From: Ndongobacter massiliensis
Lineage (GTDB): Bacteria; Bacillota; Clostridia; Tissierellales; Peptoniphilaceae
Length of the DNA stretch: 64,000 nucleotides
Direction of reading: 5' to 3'
NCBI RefSeq assembly: GCF_900120375.1
Contig: NZ_LT635480.1
Location: 434,001-498,000 of the forward strand
In this document: piece by piece, positions 16,296 through 24,559 of the stretch
How the letters are laid out: each line of letters begins with the position of its first letter
Numbering within the stretch: the first letter of the stretch is position 1
Position numbers and translations under genes: made by a program
Notes under the pieces: generated by a model
The model's input: only the letters and a program-made list of their open reading frames with translations
Database searches by the model: none
Told to the model about the DNA's origin: nothing

Positions 16296-16594
16296 TTATT
16301 CTCCTTTAAGGATGCGCGAGTTAACTTGGTTTTTTCAAAGTAAATAGCGTAATGTGTTCTTTAATACTTATTATTTAATCATATAAATATAGAGTGTAAA
16401 TTTCAAGCGGGATAGCGTGTTATTTATTCAGAAGATATAACACGAAAATAATAAAAAATAATATGTGGTGTGAGTACGAAAGAAAAAGTACGTAATAATA
16501 CAACACAAATTGAGGTGCGTGCTAAAACACCGTGAATATTCGATTTTATATTTTGTGTACTATAAACTGTAATCGTTAAAGAAAAGGAGTAGAT
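16296..16594. promoter_or_regulatory. Divergent control region between regulator and PTS operon
   Basis: A 299-base AT-rich region. An inverted repeat GTGTTAT (16417-16423) / ATAACAC (16437-16443), centre to centre 20 bases, is a candidate operator. A TATAAA box near 16560 could serve the operon. I could not find a -24/-12 (GG...GC) sigma-54 promoter with consensus TGGCAC-N5-TTGC upstream of the EIIA gene, in keeping with the missing GAFTGA loop of the regulator. Confidence 0.45.
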
Positions 16595-17011
16595 ATGGTT
16601 GGACTTATCACAGTAACACATGGCGATTTTGGAAGGGAACTGGCAAAAAGTGCAGAATTAATTGTGGGGGAGAGTAAATATGTAACTAGCATAGGATTGC
16701 ATTTAGGGGATACATTGGAAACTTTAACCAAAGAAATTGTTGATGCCGTAAGAAAGATGCATGAACAAACGAATGAAGGCGTGTTGATTCTTATCGATCT
16801 ATTTGGTGGAACCACTTCGAATGCAGCTGCGCAAGCGACCTACCAATTAGAAGCAGAAGTTCCCATTTATTGTTTAACAGGGCTAAACTTGCCGATGTAT
16901 TTAGAAATTATCATGCAAAGGGAATTTTCAACACTGTCAGAGTTAGTAAAAATTGGTAAAGAGGTTGGGGAAAAAAGCGTTGTTAGCTTACATGAAAAAA
17001 TTGGAATTTAG
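16595..17011 (+). CDS. PTS EIIA component, mannose family
   Basis: A 138-residue cytoplasmic protein receives phosphate from HPr and passes it to EIIB. The fold start MVGLITVTHGDFGRELA contains the phosphorylated His (residue 9), and ILIDLFGGTTSNAA is the conserved second motif. The length is that of a free-standing EIIA of the ManX type. AAAGGAG lies 7 bases before the ATG. First gene of the nine-gene operon; 9 bases separate it from EIIC. Confidence 0.93.
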   Translation: MVGLITVTHGDFGRELAKSAELIVGESKYVTSIGLHLGDTLETLTKEIVDAVRKMHEQTNEGVLILIDLFGGTTSNAAAQATYQLEAEVPIYCLTGLNLPMYLEIIMQREFSTLSELVKIGKEVGEKSVVSLHEKIGI

Positions 17012-17020
17012 GAGGGTATT

Positions 17021-17797
17021 ATGTCAATTTCAATAATTCAAGCAATTTGTATAGGTTTTGTGTATTACCTGACCAATAATGGTGTACCTTGGTTAACCGG
17101 ACTTGGTAGTGTATCTTTACGCCAGCCAATTGTTTCTGGAACGGTAGTAGGGATTATTCTCGGCAGACCGGTCGAAGGATGTATTATTGGCGCCACGATT
17201 AACACTTTGTACCTGGGATTTGTCAACGCAGGAGGAACTTTGCCAACGGATCCGGGTGTTGGAGGTGTAGTAGGTACTGCATTGGCACTTGCTTCCGGAG
17301 CGGATGCTCAAGTTGCAATGACAATCGCAGTCCCACTTGGTATTATGGGCACCATGGTATGGAACCTTCGACAAACCGTTAATATTTTCTTTGTGCATAA
17401 AATGGATCAATATGCCAAAGAAGGAGATATCGGAAAAATGGTGTTTTGGCAAATATGGCCGACGCAACTCTTCGGAGCATTGGTAACAGTAATTCCATGT
17501 GCATTGTTAGTGTATTTTGGAGCAGATGCTACACAAGCTGTTTTAGAAAAGCTGTCAGGAACACCTCTTCATATTTTGTCAGTCATTGGTGGCATTCTTC
17601 CTGCGTTGGGAATTGCTATGATTTTGCGCATGCTAAACACCCGTAGTGGTATTTTACTGTTTTTCATATTGGGATTTTTCATTCGCACTTTCTCTGGCTT
17701 AGGTATGCTGCCAATAGCGATTTTCGCAGCCATTATTGCGTATTTTTACAGTGACCTCAAGTTTCAAAAAGTTATTAAGGAGGAGGACGAACAATGA
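17021..17797 (+). CDS. PTS EIIC component, mannose family
   Basis: A 258-residue membrane protein with seven or so hydrophobic segments and the ManY-type core (SVSLRQPIVSGTVVGIILGR, then GATINTLYLGFVNAGG, and TLPTDPGVGG). With EIID it forms the sugar channel. It has a good ribosome binding site (TTAGGAGGG) and overlaps the EIID start by 4 bases. Confidence 0.93.
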   Translation: MSISIIQAICIGFVYYLTNNGVPWLTGLGSVSLRQPIVSGTVVGIILGRPVEGCIIGATINTLYLGFVNAGGTLPTDPGVGGVVGTALALASGADAQVAMTIAVPLGIMGTMVWNLRQTVNIFFVHKMDQYAKEGDIGKMVFWQIWPTQLFGALVTVIPCALLVYFGADATQAVLEKLSGTPLHILSVIGGILPALGIAMILRMLNTRSGILLFFILGFFIRTFSGLGMLPIAIFAAIIAYFYSDLKFQKVIKEEDEQ

Positions 17798-18660
17798 CTG
17801 AATATGCAGAGAAGGAAACAAATATGCTTGACAAGAAAACTACTCCTTCGGGACGGCTTTTGACAGACGCTGACCTGCGTAGATCATACTGGGCCTTTGA
17901 GGTATGGGCACAAGCCTGTTGTAGTTATGAACGGTTACAAGCACCCGGCTTTTTTATGGGTATGAGAAATGTAATTCACAAATTTTATAAGGATCAAAAA
18001 GAAGAGCGCATTGAAGCATGTCAAAGACACATGGAGTTTTATAATTCAGAATTTGCTTTAGTGGGTCCTGTGATATTAGGTTTGACCATTTCTTTAGAAG
18101 AACAAAAAAAAGCAGGTCAAGAAATTGATGGCTCCATGATTTCGGCCATTAAAACGTCTCTGATGGGGCCGCTTGCCGGGATTGGCGATACGCTTCGCCA
18201 AGGCACGTTGATTCCTATTATCGGATCTATTGCCATTTCACTCGGCGTTGAAGGAAATTTATTTGCTCCTATCTTTTATATGGTTGCGACCCTGGGATTA
18301 AACTTCGGTATTTCCTATTTCCTTTTTAAGAAGTCTTATTTTGCCGGACGAGAATTTGTTTCGGAGTTCTTTAGAGGAAATAAAATGGAAAGAATCATGA
18401 CTGGCGTCACAGCAATGGGGGCAATTACTATCGGGGCCTTGGCGTCGGGAACTGTTAAAGCAGCAACACCTCTGTCGATTCAATTGGGTGAGAATGTCCT
18501 CGAAATTCAACAACTGATCGACAAGATCTTGCCAAACCTACTGCCTTTGATCGTAGTATTTTTAACTTTACATTTGCTTAATAAGAAAATGAGCGTGAAT
18601 AAGGTGTTGGGATTGATGATTGTTGCTTCTATTGTGCTAGGATTTTTTGGGGTTTTGTGA
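17794..18660 (+). CDS. PTS EIID component, mannose family
   Basis: A 288-residue protein of the ManZ type: long amphipathic N-terminal part (SYWAFEVWAQACCSYERLQA), the conserved GPLAGIGDTLRQGTLIPII signature and C-terminal membrane segments. The start ATG overlaps the EIIC stop; a second ATG at 17824 is possible, since the first ten residues are not family-like. Confidence 0.93.
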   Translation: MTEYAEKETNMLDKKTTPSGRLLTDADLRRSYWAFEVWAQACCSYERLQAPGFFMGMRNVIHKFYKDQKEERIEACQRHMEFYNSEFALVGPVILGLTISLEEQKKAGQEIDGSMISAIKTSLMGPLAGIGDTLRQGTLIPIIGSIAISLGVEGNLFAPIFYMVATLGLNFGISYFLFKKSYFAGREFVSEFFRGNKMERIMTGVTAMGAITIGALASGTVKAATPLSIQLGENVLEIQQLIDKILPNLLPLIVVFLTLHLLNKKMSVNKVLGLMIVASIVLGFFGVL

Positions 18661-18669
18661 GGTGATGGA

Positions 18670-19614
18670 ATGGAATTACTGATTACATCGAACAGTTTTG
18701 GAAAAAATGATCCTTCTGCCCGGCAACGTTTGCGCGATGCCGGGTGGGATATTCGGGAAAACCCAAAAGGAACAATATTGAGCGAGTCTGACATGGTAGA
18801 AGCTGTAAGGGGCGTTGATGCGATTATTTTGGGCTCCGATCCCGTGACTTCCGCAGTACTAGACTCTGCCCCGGAATTGAAGTTAATATCTCGATATGGA
18901 GTTGGGATTGACAACATTGATATGGAAGCTGCTAAAAAACGGGGAGTGGATATTAGAGTGACTAGGGCAGCTAACGCGGAAGCTGTTGCTGACTTTACAC
19001 TGGGCTTAGTTTTGTCTTTGCTTCGTCACATTCCAAAAGCTAATGATGATTTACAAAATGGAACATGGAAAAAAAGGCGAGGATTTGATCTTTATCAAAA
19101 GACAGTGGGCGTGATCGGATGTGGAGCAATTGGAAGAAGGGTTATTTCACGTCTTAAAGGTTTTCAGTGTAAAATTTTAGGATATGATCTTAAGCCGGAT
19201 TCTAAATATTTTTTGGATAACAATATAAAACAAAGCAGCCTTGAGGAAATTCTTGAAAAATCTGACATCATTACTTTACATGTTCCGAATGCAAGCGGGG
19301 TGACGCTTATTGGCGAAAAAGAATTGGCAAAAATGAAACCGGATGCTGTTTTGGTTAATACAGCTCGCGGAGGCCTTGTCGATGAGCAGGCGGTTTTAAG
19401 AGCTTTAAAAAGTCGGAATCTATACGGATATGGTGCAGATGTGTTTTCTTCCGAGCCGGAAATACCCTCTTATTTTAATGGGTGCGAGGATTTAAATCTC
19501 GTATTAACGCCTCATATGGCTGCGGTAAGTGCTGAAGCTACGTCCGAAATGACCAGGATGGCCGTGGATAATGTTTTGGAATACTTTCAAAGAAAAGGAA
19601 ATGATGACCAATGA
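18670..19614 (+). CDS. D-isomer 2-hydroxyacid dehydrogenase
   Basis: A 314-residue NAD-dependent oxidoreductase of the SerA/GyaR-like family. The Rossmann motif is VGVIGCGAIGRRV; catalytic positions are Arg in VNTARGGLVDE, Glu in SSEPEIP and His in LTPHMAAVS. Its place inside the PTS operon, between EIID and EIIB, says that it handles an intermediate of the same pathway, perhaps interconverting a 2-keto and a D-2-hydroxy acid. It ends with ATGA overlapping EIIB. Confidence 0.88.
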   Translation: MELLITSNSFGKNDPSARQRLRDAGWDIRENPKGTILSESDMVEAVRGVDAIILGSDPVTSAVLDSAPELKLISRYGVGIDNIDMEAAKKRGVDIRVTRAANAEAVADFTLGLVLSLLRHIPKANDDLQNGTWKKRRGFDLYQKTVGVIGCGAIGRRVISRLKGFQCKILGYDLKPDSKYFLDNNIKQSSLEEILEKSDIITLHVPNASGVTLIGEKELAKMKPDAVLVNTARGGLVDEQAVLRALKSRNLYGYGADVFSSEPEIPSYFNGCEDLNLVLTPHMAAVSAEATSEMTRMAVDNVLEYFQRKGNDDQ

Positions 19615-20084
19615 AAAATATAGTTTGGACGCGCATCGATGATCGACTCGTTCATGGCCAAGTAATGACGCAGTGGGTTCAGTATACGAAGGCCAATGAA
19701 GTGTTGATTGTGGACGATGCTGTAGCAGAGGACTCTTTTTTGCAAATGGTAATGAAAGCCAGCATGCCAAGTTCGATTGCTTTAAAGGTTCAGAATGAAA
19801 AACAAGCAGTTAATTATTTAACCGAAACCTCAAAAGATGAAAAAATTATTTTGCTGGTAAAGACGCCGACTACTTTGGACCGACTTACTGATGCAGGCGT
19901 CGAATTATTGACGGTAAATGTCGGCGGGATTGGTTCAAAAGCTGGACGGAAGAAATTGTATAAAAACATTGCAGCCAGTGAAGAAGAGCGTGAGGCATTT
20001 CGCAATTTATTGAAAAAAGGCATTGATGTCTTTTTTCAGGTTATTATTACTGAATCAAGAGAAGATGTTAAGGACTATTTATAG
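19611..20084 (+). CDS. PTS EIIB component, mannose/fructose/sorbose family
   Basis: A 157-residue cytoplasmic protein beginning MKNIVWTRIDDRLVHGQVMT. The His in RLVHGQV (residue 15) is the phosphorylation site, and VNVGGIGSKAGRKKLYKNI is a conserved later segment. It completes the A-B-C-D set, unusually separated from EIIC/EIID by a dehydrogenase gene. ATGA overlap with the gene before. Confidence 0.92.
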   Translation: MKNIVWTRIDDRLVHGQVMTQWVQYTKANEVLIVDDAVAEDSFLQMVMKASMPSSIALKVQNEKQAVNYLTETSKDEKIILLVKTPTTLDRLTDAGVELLTVNVGGIGSKAGRKKLYKNIAASEEEREAFRNLLKKGIDVFFQVIITESREDVKDYL

Positions 20085-20096
20085 AAGGAGTTTTAT

Positions 20097-20753
20097 ATGA
20101 ACAAGGAGAATGTCTTAAACAATATTAAGGTTAACAAAGTTTTAACTATTTGCAGAGGGGTCTATGGAGATGCGCTCTATGATTTGGCAAAAGCCTTGTA
20201 TCTTGGTGGCATTCGAATGATGGAAGTAACCTTTGACCAAGGCGACCCGGAGGCTGTTACAAAAACTTCTACTGCTATCAAACAAATACGAGAGCAGTAT
20301 GATGATATGATGGTTGGTTCTGGTACGTGTTTGACCATTGAACAGGTTCACGCGACGAAAGAAGCAGGGGGCCTTTTTGTGTTATCTCCAAATGTAGACA
20401 AAGAAATTATTATGGAGACAAAGCGTTTGGGCATGGTATCAATTCCGGGAGCAATGACACCTACCGAGGTTTTACAAGCTCATACTTATGGTGCAGATTT
20501 AGTGAAAATTTTTCCTGCAGCTTGGTTAGGACTATCCTATCTAAAGGATTTGAAGGGGCCAATTAATAATGTAGATTTTTTAGCCACTGCAGGAGTGAAT
20601 GAAGAGAATTTTGCAGACTTTTTAAGTGCAGGATATGTCGGAGCTGGCATTAGTAGTCGCTTGGTAGATAAGAAACTGATCGCGGCAAAAGATTTTGCTG
20701 AATTGACAAGGCGTGCAAAAGTTTTTACCAAAATAGCAAAAGCTTATAACTGA
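20097..20753 (+). CDS. KDPG/KHG-type aldolase
   Basis: A 218-residue class I aldolase of the Eda/DgaF family, which splits 2-keto-3-deoxy sugar-acid phosphates to pyruvate and an aldehyde phosphate. Visible motifs: MMEVTFD (catalytic Glu), GSGTCLT, LSPNVDKEI, and the Schiff-base Lys in DLVKIFPAAWLG. Ribosome binding site AAGGAG. In known mannose-type PTS operons for glucosaminate a similar aldolase is the last step. The ammonia-lyase partner is absent here, so the substrate differs. Confidence 0.88.
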   Translation: MNKENVLNNIKVNKVLTICRGVYGDALYDLAKALYLGGIRMMEVTFDQGDPEAVTKTSTAIKQIREQYDDMMVGSGTCLTIEQVHATKEAGGLFVLSPNVDKEIIMETKRLGMVSIPGAMTPTEVLQAHTYGADLVKIFPAAWLGLSYLKDLKGPINNVDFLATAGVNEENFADFLSAGYVGAGISSRLVDKKLIAAKDFAELTRRAKVFTKIAKAYN

Positions 20754-20764
20754 GAGGAGCGGGG

Positions 20765-21937
20765 ATGAAGGCCCTTGTATTTGGTGCGGGTAAAATTGCT
20801 AGAGGATTTGTTGGACAACTCCTTTTCATGAATCATATAGACATCACCTTTGTAGATGCATCAAAGCGTCTTGTTGATGGTCTTAGACAACAATCGTACT
20901 ATCTGACATCTGTGTTAGGTAATCCAGAGAAAAATACAAGGGTCGATCGCTTTCGAATTTTGAACAACGAGGAGGTTGATCTTCTTTACCAAACTTTTCA
21001 ATGTGCAGATGCATTTTTCATCTCTGTTGGTGGAAACAACCTTGATCATGTAGCACCGCTTGTCGCTAAGTGTGTTGAGAACACATCTGTGATAAAAGAT
21101 CGCTCGTTCATTTTGTGTGAGAACCGAGTGCATGCTGCAGATGACTTTCGGAATATGGTGTACGCTTATTTATCGGAAAGTGGACAATCGAAGTGGAAAA
21201 ATCATTACGGAGTTACAGAGGCTGTGATATTAAGAACAGCGACTGATCCACCTAAAAATGCAGATGTGCCGCCATACACAGTATGTGTCCAGGATTATTG
21301 GAAAATGCCTGTTGATGCATCCCGATATATCGGGGAACGCCTTCCGATTCCTCAGATCCAATGGACAGAGCGCTTTGGGGATTTGATGACGCAAAAGATG
21401 TACACGAATAACACAAGTAGTGCGATCATCGCTTACAACGGTTACTTGAAGGGATATCGTATTTTTTCAGAAGCATCGATGAATTCGGAAATTAATGCAA
21501 AACTAAAAGAAGGATATCAAGAAATTAATGAAACCCTTATTCGGGCTTTAGGAGTTTCGGAGGCTGATCAACTACAATTTGCAAAAAGAGCTGAGGAAAA
21601 ATATACGAATCCTTTGATTATCGATTATGTGACTCGTCACGGAAGGGACCCGATCAGGAAGTTGGGGCCAAATGAAAGGCTTATCGGTCCGGCAACATTG
21701 GCGCTACGGCATGGTGTGGTTCCCAATGTTATTATTGATGCTATATCCCGTGCGCTTTATTTTGACCCCGAGGAAGATGAGTCAGCGCAAGAATTGAAAA
21801 AAATCCGGAGAAATTATGGGGTTCCTTATATTCTGAGACATATTTGTGGGCTATCAGAAGAGGATCCACTGTATCATTGTGTCTTAGCGCATGAAAAAAA
21901 GCTTAGAGAGGCGGGTGCTTTTCTTGGGCATGAATAA
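20765..21937 (+). CDS. Mannitol-1-phosphate dehydrogenase-like oxidoreductase (first copy)
   Basis: A 390-residue protein of the polyol-specific long-chain dehydrogenase superfamily (MtlD, UxaB, UxuB). The N-terminal NAD site is MKALVFGAGKIARGFVGQLL. The usual catalytic motif Lys-x4-Asn-x2-His is Lys211, Asn216 and Ser219 here: the His is replaced by Ser (KMYTNNTSS). The C-terminal domain has KLGPNERLIGPA, as in MtlD. Likely to oxidise a polyol phosphate or reduce a keto acid in this pathway, but activity cannot be assumed with the altered motif. Confidence 0.78.
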   Translation: MKALVFGAGKIARGFVGQLLFMNHIDITFVDASKRLVDGLRQQSYYLTSVLGNPEKNTRVDRFRILNNEEVDLLYQTFQCADAFFISVGGNNLDHVAPLVAKCVENTSVIKDRSFILCENRVHAADDFRNMVYAYLSESGQSKWKNHYGVTEAVILRTATDPPKNADVPPYTVCVQDYWKMPVDASRYIGERLPIPQIQWTERFGDLMTQKMYTNNTSSAIIAYNGYLKGYRIFSEASMNSEINAKLKEGYQEINETLIRALGVSEADQLQFAKRAEEKYTNPLIIDYVTRHGRDPIRKLGPNERLIGPATLALRHGVVPNVIIDAISRALYFDPEEDESAQELKKIRRNYGVPYILRHICGLSEEDPLYHCVLAHEKKLREAGAFLGHE

Positions 21938-22967
21938 TGTTGTAATTTTTGGAGCAGGGCAAACGGGAAGGGGATTTATTAATCATCTGCTAATGAAATC
22001 CGGATATAGAGCGACTTTTTTTGAAAAAAACAAAAATATTGTCGAGTCCCTGGCGAGTGGCGAATATAAAATATTTTCCATTGATGGTTCAGTTGCATCA
22101 ATTAAAAATTATGAGATTTTTTTGCCTGAAGAGCATACCGTTAAAAAAATTTTGGACTCGGCAAGTATATGCTTTATTTCGGTCGGACTGAACAACATTC
22201 CAGAAGTGAGTGTGACCTTACAAAAAGCGCTTGTAGGTAGACGAAAACCGCTTTGGATTATTACGGCTGAAAATGGGCAAAATCCATCCAAACCCCTCCA
22301 AGCTATAGCACAAGAAGGGTTGCCGGTATCGATTGCGGAGGGCATAGTTTTTTGCACCACTCTCGCCAAAGGTCGAGATATTATAAGTGAAGATTTGGAA
22401 TGGTTTCCCTATACACAGGGCGTGTTTTCTTCAAAGTTGCCTTTTGTTGGTTTTGTCGAAGCAGATGTTCCATTATTAATGAAAAGAAAATTGTATACTT
22501 ATAATTGTATTAGTGCGGCTATTGCCTATTTTGGTGCCTACAAAGGTTATCTGGATTACTATTCAGCGGCGACAGATCCGGAAATTGCAGACTTTATAGA
22601 AAAACTAAGGAAGGAAATTGACACTCCTTTGGCAGAACATTTTTTGATATCGATTGAGGAACAAATGGATTTTTCCCTTCGGGCGGTTCAAAAGTTTCAG
22701 AATAAAAATATACCGGACTCTATTGAGAGAAATGCTCATGATGTCAGACGAAAACTTGGGCCTTCTGAACGCTTATTAGGTCCACTTCTTCTTTTATTAG
22801 AAAAAAAACATGATGTTTCATATCTTGAAGAATGTATTGTCTATGCCTTAATCTATGGCATAAGTAGAGAGAAAATGAGCGACACAGAGGCGAAAAACCT
22901 TCTTCTCGATATTCCGGAGGAAAATCGGAATAATATTTTAAGAAAGGTTTATGAGTATAATGTTTAA
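21930..22967 (+). CDS. Mannitol-1-phosphate dehydrogenase-like oxidoreductase (second copy)
   Basis: About 345 residues; same superfamily as its neighbour but clearly diverged. The NAD motif is VVIFGAGQTGRGFI. The catalytic motif reads Lys187, Asn192, Ser195 (KLYTYNCIS), again Ser for His. KLGPSERLLGPL matches the C-terminal signature. I place the start at ATG 21930, which overlaps the stop of the first copy; an upstream in-frame ATG at 21891 adds a poor N-terminus. Two tandem paralogues sharing the same substitution suggest a dedicated subfamily, perhaps a heteromeric enzyme. Confidence 0.78.
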   Translation: MNNVVIFGAGQTGRGFINHLLMKSGYRATFFEKNKNIVESLASGEYKIFSIDGSVASIKNYEIFLPEEHTVKKILDSASICFISVGLNNIPEVSVTLQKALVGRRKPLWIITAENGQNPSKPLQAIAQEGLPVSIAEGIVFCTTLAKGRDIISEDLEWFPYTQGVFSSKLPFVGFVEADVPLLMKRKLYTYNCISAAIAYFGAYKGYLDYYSAATDPEIADFIEKLRKEIDTPLAEHFLISIEEQMDFSLRAVQKFQNKNIPDSIERNAHDVRRKLGPSERLLGPLLLLLEKKHDVSYLEECIVYALIYGISREKMSDTEAKNLLLDIPEENRNNILRKVYEYNV

Positions 22968-23613
22968 AATATATTTAGACAGTGCGGATCAAAGAATTGG
23001 CGAATGGATTGAGGCTTATTCCTTGGATGGTGCGACATCCAATCCGACAATTTTAGAGAAAGGAAAGTGTTCTGCGGAACAATTTGTGTCATACATCCCT
23101 GAAGGGAAGGCTTTTTTTATTCAACTTGTTTCAAGGAAGAAAGAAGAAATGATAGAAGAAGCCATAAAATTGAAAAAAAAACACCCTGGTGTCATTGTAA
23201 AAATACCTGTCACAAGGGAAGGTATTCAAGCAATTCCCTTCATTGAAGCACAAAAAATCCCTACACTTGCTACCGCGGTATACAGTTTGGAACAGGCCGC
23301 TCTTGCAATTCATAGTGGATGCTCTTACGTTGCCCCTTACGTTAATCGCATTTGCAATCTTGGTATTGATGGTGTGGAGGTTGCATTGAGCATTCAATCC
23401 TTTATTCGTCAACATGGTTATCCATGTCGGGTAGTTGCGGCAAGCTTTAAAAATCTATACCAGGTTCAGACTTTAATTGCCGGAGGCATTGACTCGATCA
23501 CTATTTCGCTGGAGTTGTTTGAAAAAATGGTTGATAATATTAATACCGATTTAGCTGTTCGTGTCTTTGAAGAGGATGCTAAAAAGCTTTCAAAAGTTAA
23601 AGGCTTTTCTTAG
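22960..23613 (+). CDS. Fructose-6-phosphate aldolase-like transaldolase
   Basis: About 217 residues of the small transaldolase/FSA family. DGATSNPTIL is the phosphate-side loop; the Schiff-base Lys is in IVKIPVTREG. Gln in FFIQLVS and Tyr in SYVAPYVNRI correspond to the residues that mark fructose-6-phosphate aldolase rather than true transaldolase. Predicted to cleave a ketose phosphate to dihydroxyacetone or a similar ketone and glyceraldehyde 3-phosphate. Start ATG 22960 fits the family; ATG 22951 is in frame too. Last gene of the operon. Confidence 0.85.
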   Translation: MFKIYLDSADQRIGEWIEAYSLDGATSNPTILEKGKCSAEQFVSYIPEGKAFFIQLVSRKKEEMIEEAIKLKKKHPGVIVKIPVTREGIQAIPFIEAQKIPTLATAVYSLEQAALAIHSGCSYVAPYVNRICNLGIDGVEVALSIQSFIRQHGYPCRVVAASFKNLYQVQTLIAGGIDSITISLELFEKMVDNINTDLAVRVFEEDAKKLSKVKGFS

Positions 23614-23737
23614 TATGGTGAATATACTCTTGATATAAGAGATGTAAAAGCTGGAAATTTTGACCTTTGAAATCAGAAGAATTGTCTCTATTCTTTTGAT
23701 TTCGCTAGCAACGATGATGGGACATGTTGGAGACACC

Positions 23738-23786
23738 AAATCGAAACAAAGGCGGAGGAAAGAACCCTTCGCCTTTGTTTCGATTT
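23738..23786. repeat. Perfect 17-bp inverted repeat after the PTS operon
   Basis: AAATCGAAACAAAGGCG (23738-23754) and its exact complement (23770-23786) flank a 15-base loop. It lies 125 bases after the last PTS gene. No T tract follows on either strand, so it may be a bidirectional or factor-assisted terminator, or the footprint of a small mobile repeat. The rest of 23614-23914 holds only the tRNA promoter (TTGCCT/TAGAAT, near 23872-23900). Confidence 0.75.
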
Positions 23787-23914
23787 AAAAATCCTATTCA
23801 CTATTTTGTTTGTCCTCTGAACACACTCGTTGAAATCAGATACTTGATGTCTCATTGCGTTTGCCTTTTTATAAAAATGTGGTAGAATCATTCCAGTCTT
23901 TATGAATACATTAT

Positions 23915-23988
23915 GCGAATGTAGTTCAATGGTAGAACGAGAGCTTCCCAAGCTTTAAACGCGGGTTCGATTCCCGTCATTCGCTCCA
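23915..23988 (+). tRNA. tRNA-Gly (CCC)
   Basis: Seventy-four bases beginning GCGAATGTAGTTCAATGG fold as a cloverleaf. The anticodon loop TTCCCAA gives CCC, the T-loop is GTTCGAT, CCA is encoded. It borders the right side of the AT-rich PTS island. Confidence 0.93.
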
Positions 23989-23993
23989 AGATG

Positions 23994-24030
23994 CAGGAAG
24001 GTTGGTTCACCAATGTTCCTGTTTTTTTTT
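23994..24030 (+). terminator. Terminator of tRNA-Gly
   Basis: CAGGAA (23994-23999) pairs with TTCCTG (24016-24021), with an inner TTGG/CCAA pairing, followed by nine T. Confidence 0.8.
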
Positions 24031-24183
24031 GCTGCGAAAGCGGCAAGGAGCAATGGGAAAAGAAACGTACGTCGCAACGCGGCAGGGGCAGGTGCGCTTT
24101 TTTTTGAATTGCGTTATACTATAAAAAGAGTCCTCATCCGAACAGGGCGGGTGAAGTTTGTTAGAAAGGGAAAGGAAAAATCC

Positions 24184-24552
24184 ATGAAAACAATTGAAAC
24201 GAAAAATGCGCCCGGTGCCATCGGCCCTTATACACAGGCGAAGGTGGTAGGAAATCTCCTCATTACTTCGGGACAGATCCCGGTCGATCCAAAGACGGGT
24301 GAAATGCCGAAAGATATCGCTGCACAGGCGGAGCAGAGCTGCAAGAACGTGAAGGCGATTATTGAGGCAGCGGGCGGCAAAATTGAAAACACTGTGAAAA
24401 CCGTTTGCTTCCTGTCGGATATCAATAATTTCGGACCTTTTAATGAAGTGTATGCCAAATACTTCACCGGGAAACCGGCACGCTCCTGTGTGGCCGTTCG
24501 TGATATTCCGAAGGGCGCATTGGTAGAAATTGAAGCGATTGTTGAACTGTAA
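24184..24552 (+). CDS. ridA: RidA family enamine/imine deaminase
   Basis: A 122-residue protein (MKTIETKNAPGAIGPYTQA) that hydrolyses reactive 2-aminoacrylate-type enamines. The conserved pieces TSGQIPVDPKTGEMP and the active-site Arg in ARSCVAVRDIPKGALVEIE are present and the length is standard. The start at ATG 24184 follows AAAGGGAAAGG; the frame upstream is open but not protein-like. It ends 7 bases before mutY. Confidence 0.93.
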   Translation: MKTIETKNAPGAIGPYTQAKVVGNLLITSGQIPVDPKTGEMPKDIAAQAEQSCKNVKAIIEAAGGKIENTVKTVCFLSDINNFGPFNEVYAKYFTGKPARSCVAVRDIPKGALVEIEAIVEL

Positions 24553-24559
24553 TACAGCG

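Noticed and set aside
16500-16594. Sigma-54 -24/-12 promoter before the PTS operon.
   Set aside because: GAGGTGCGTGC is the nearest string and does not keep the GG-N10-GC spacing with flanking consensus.
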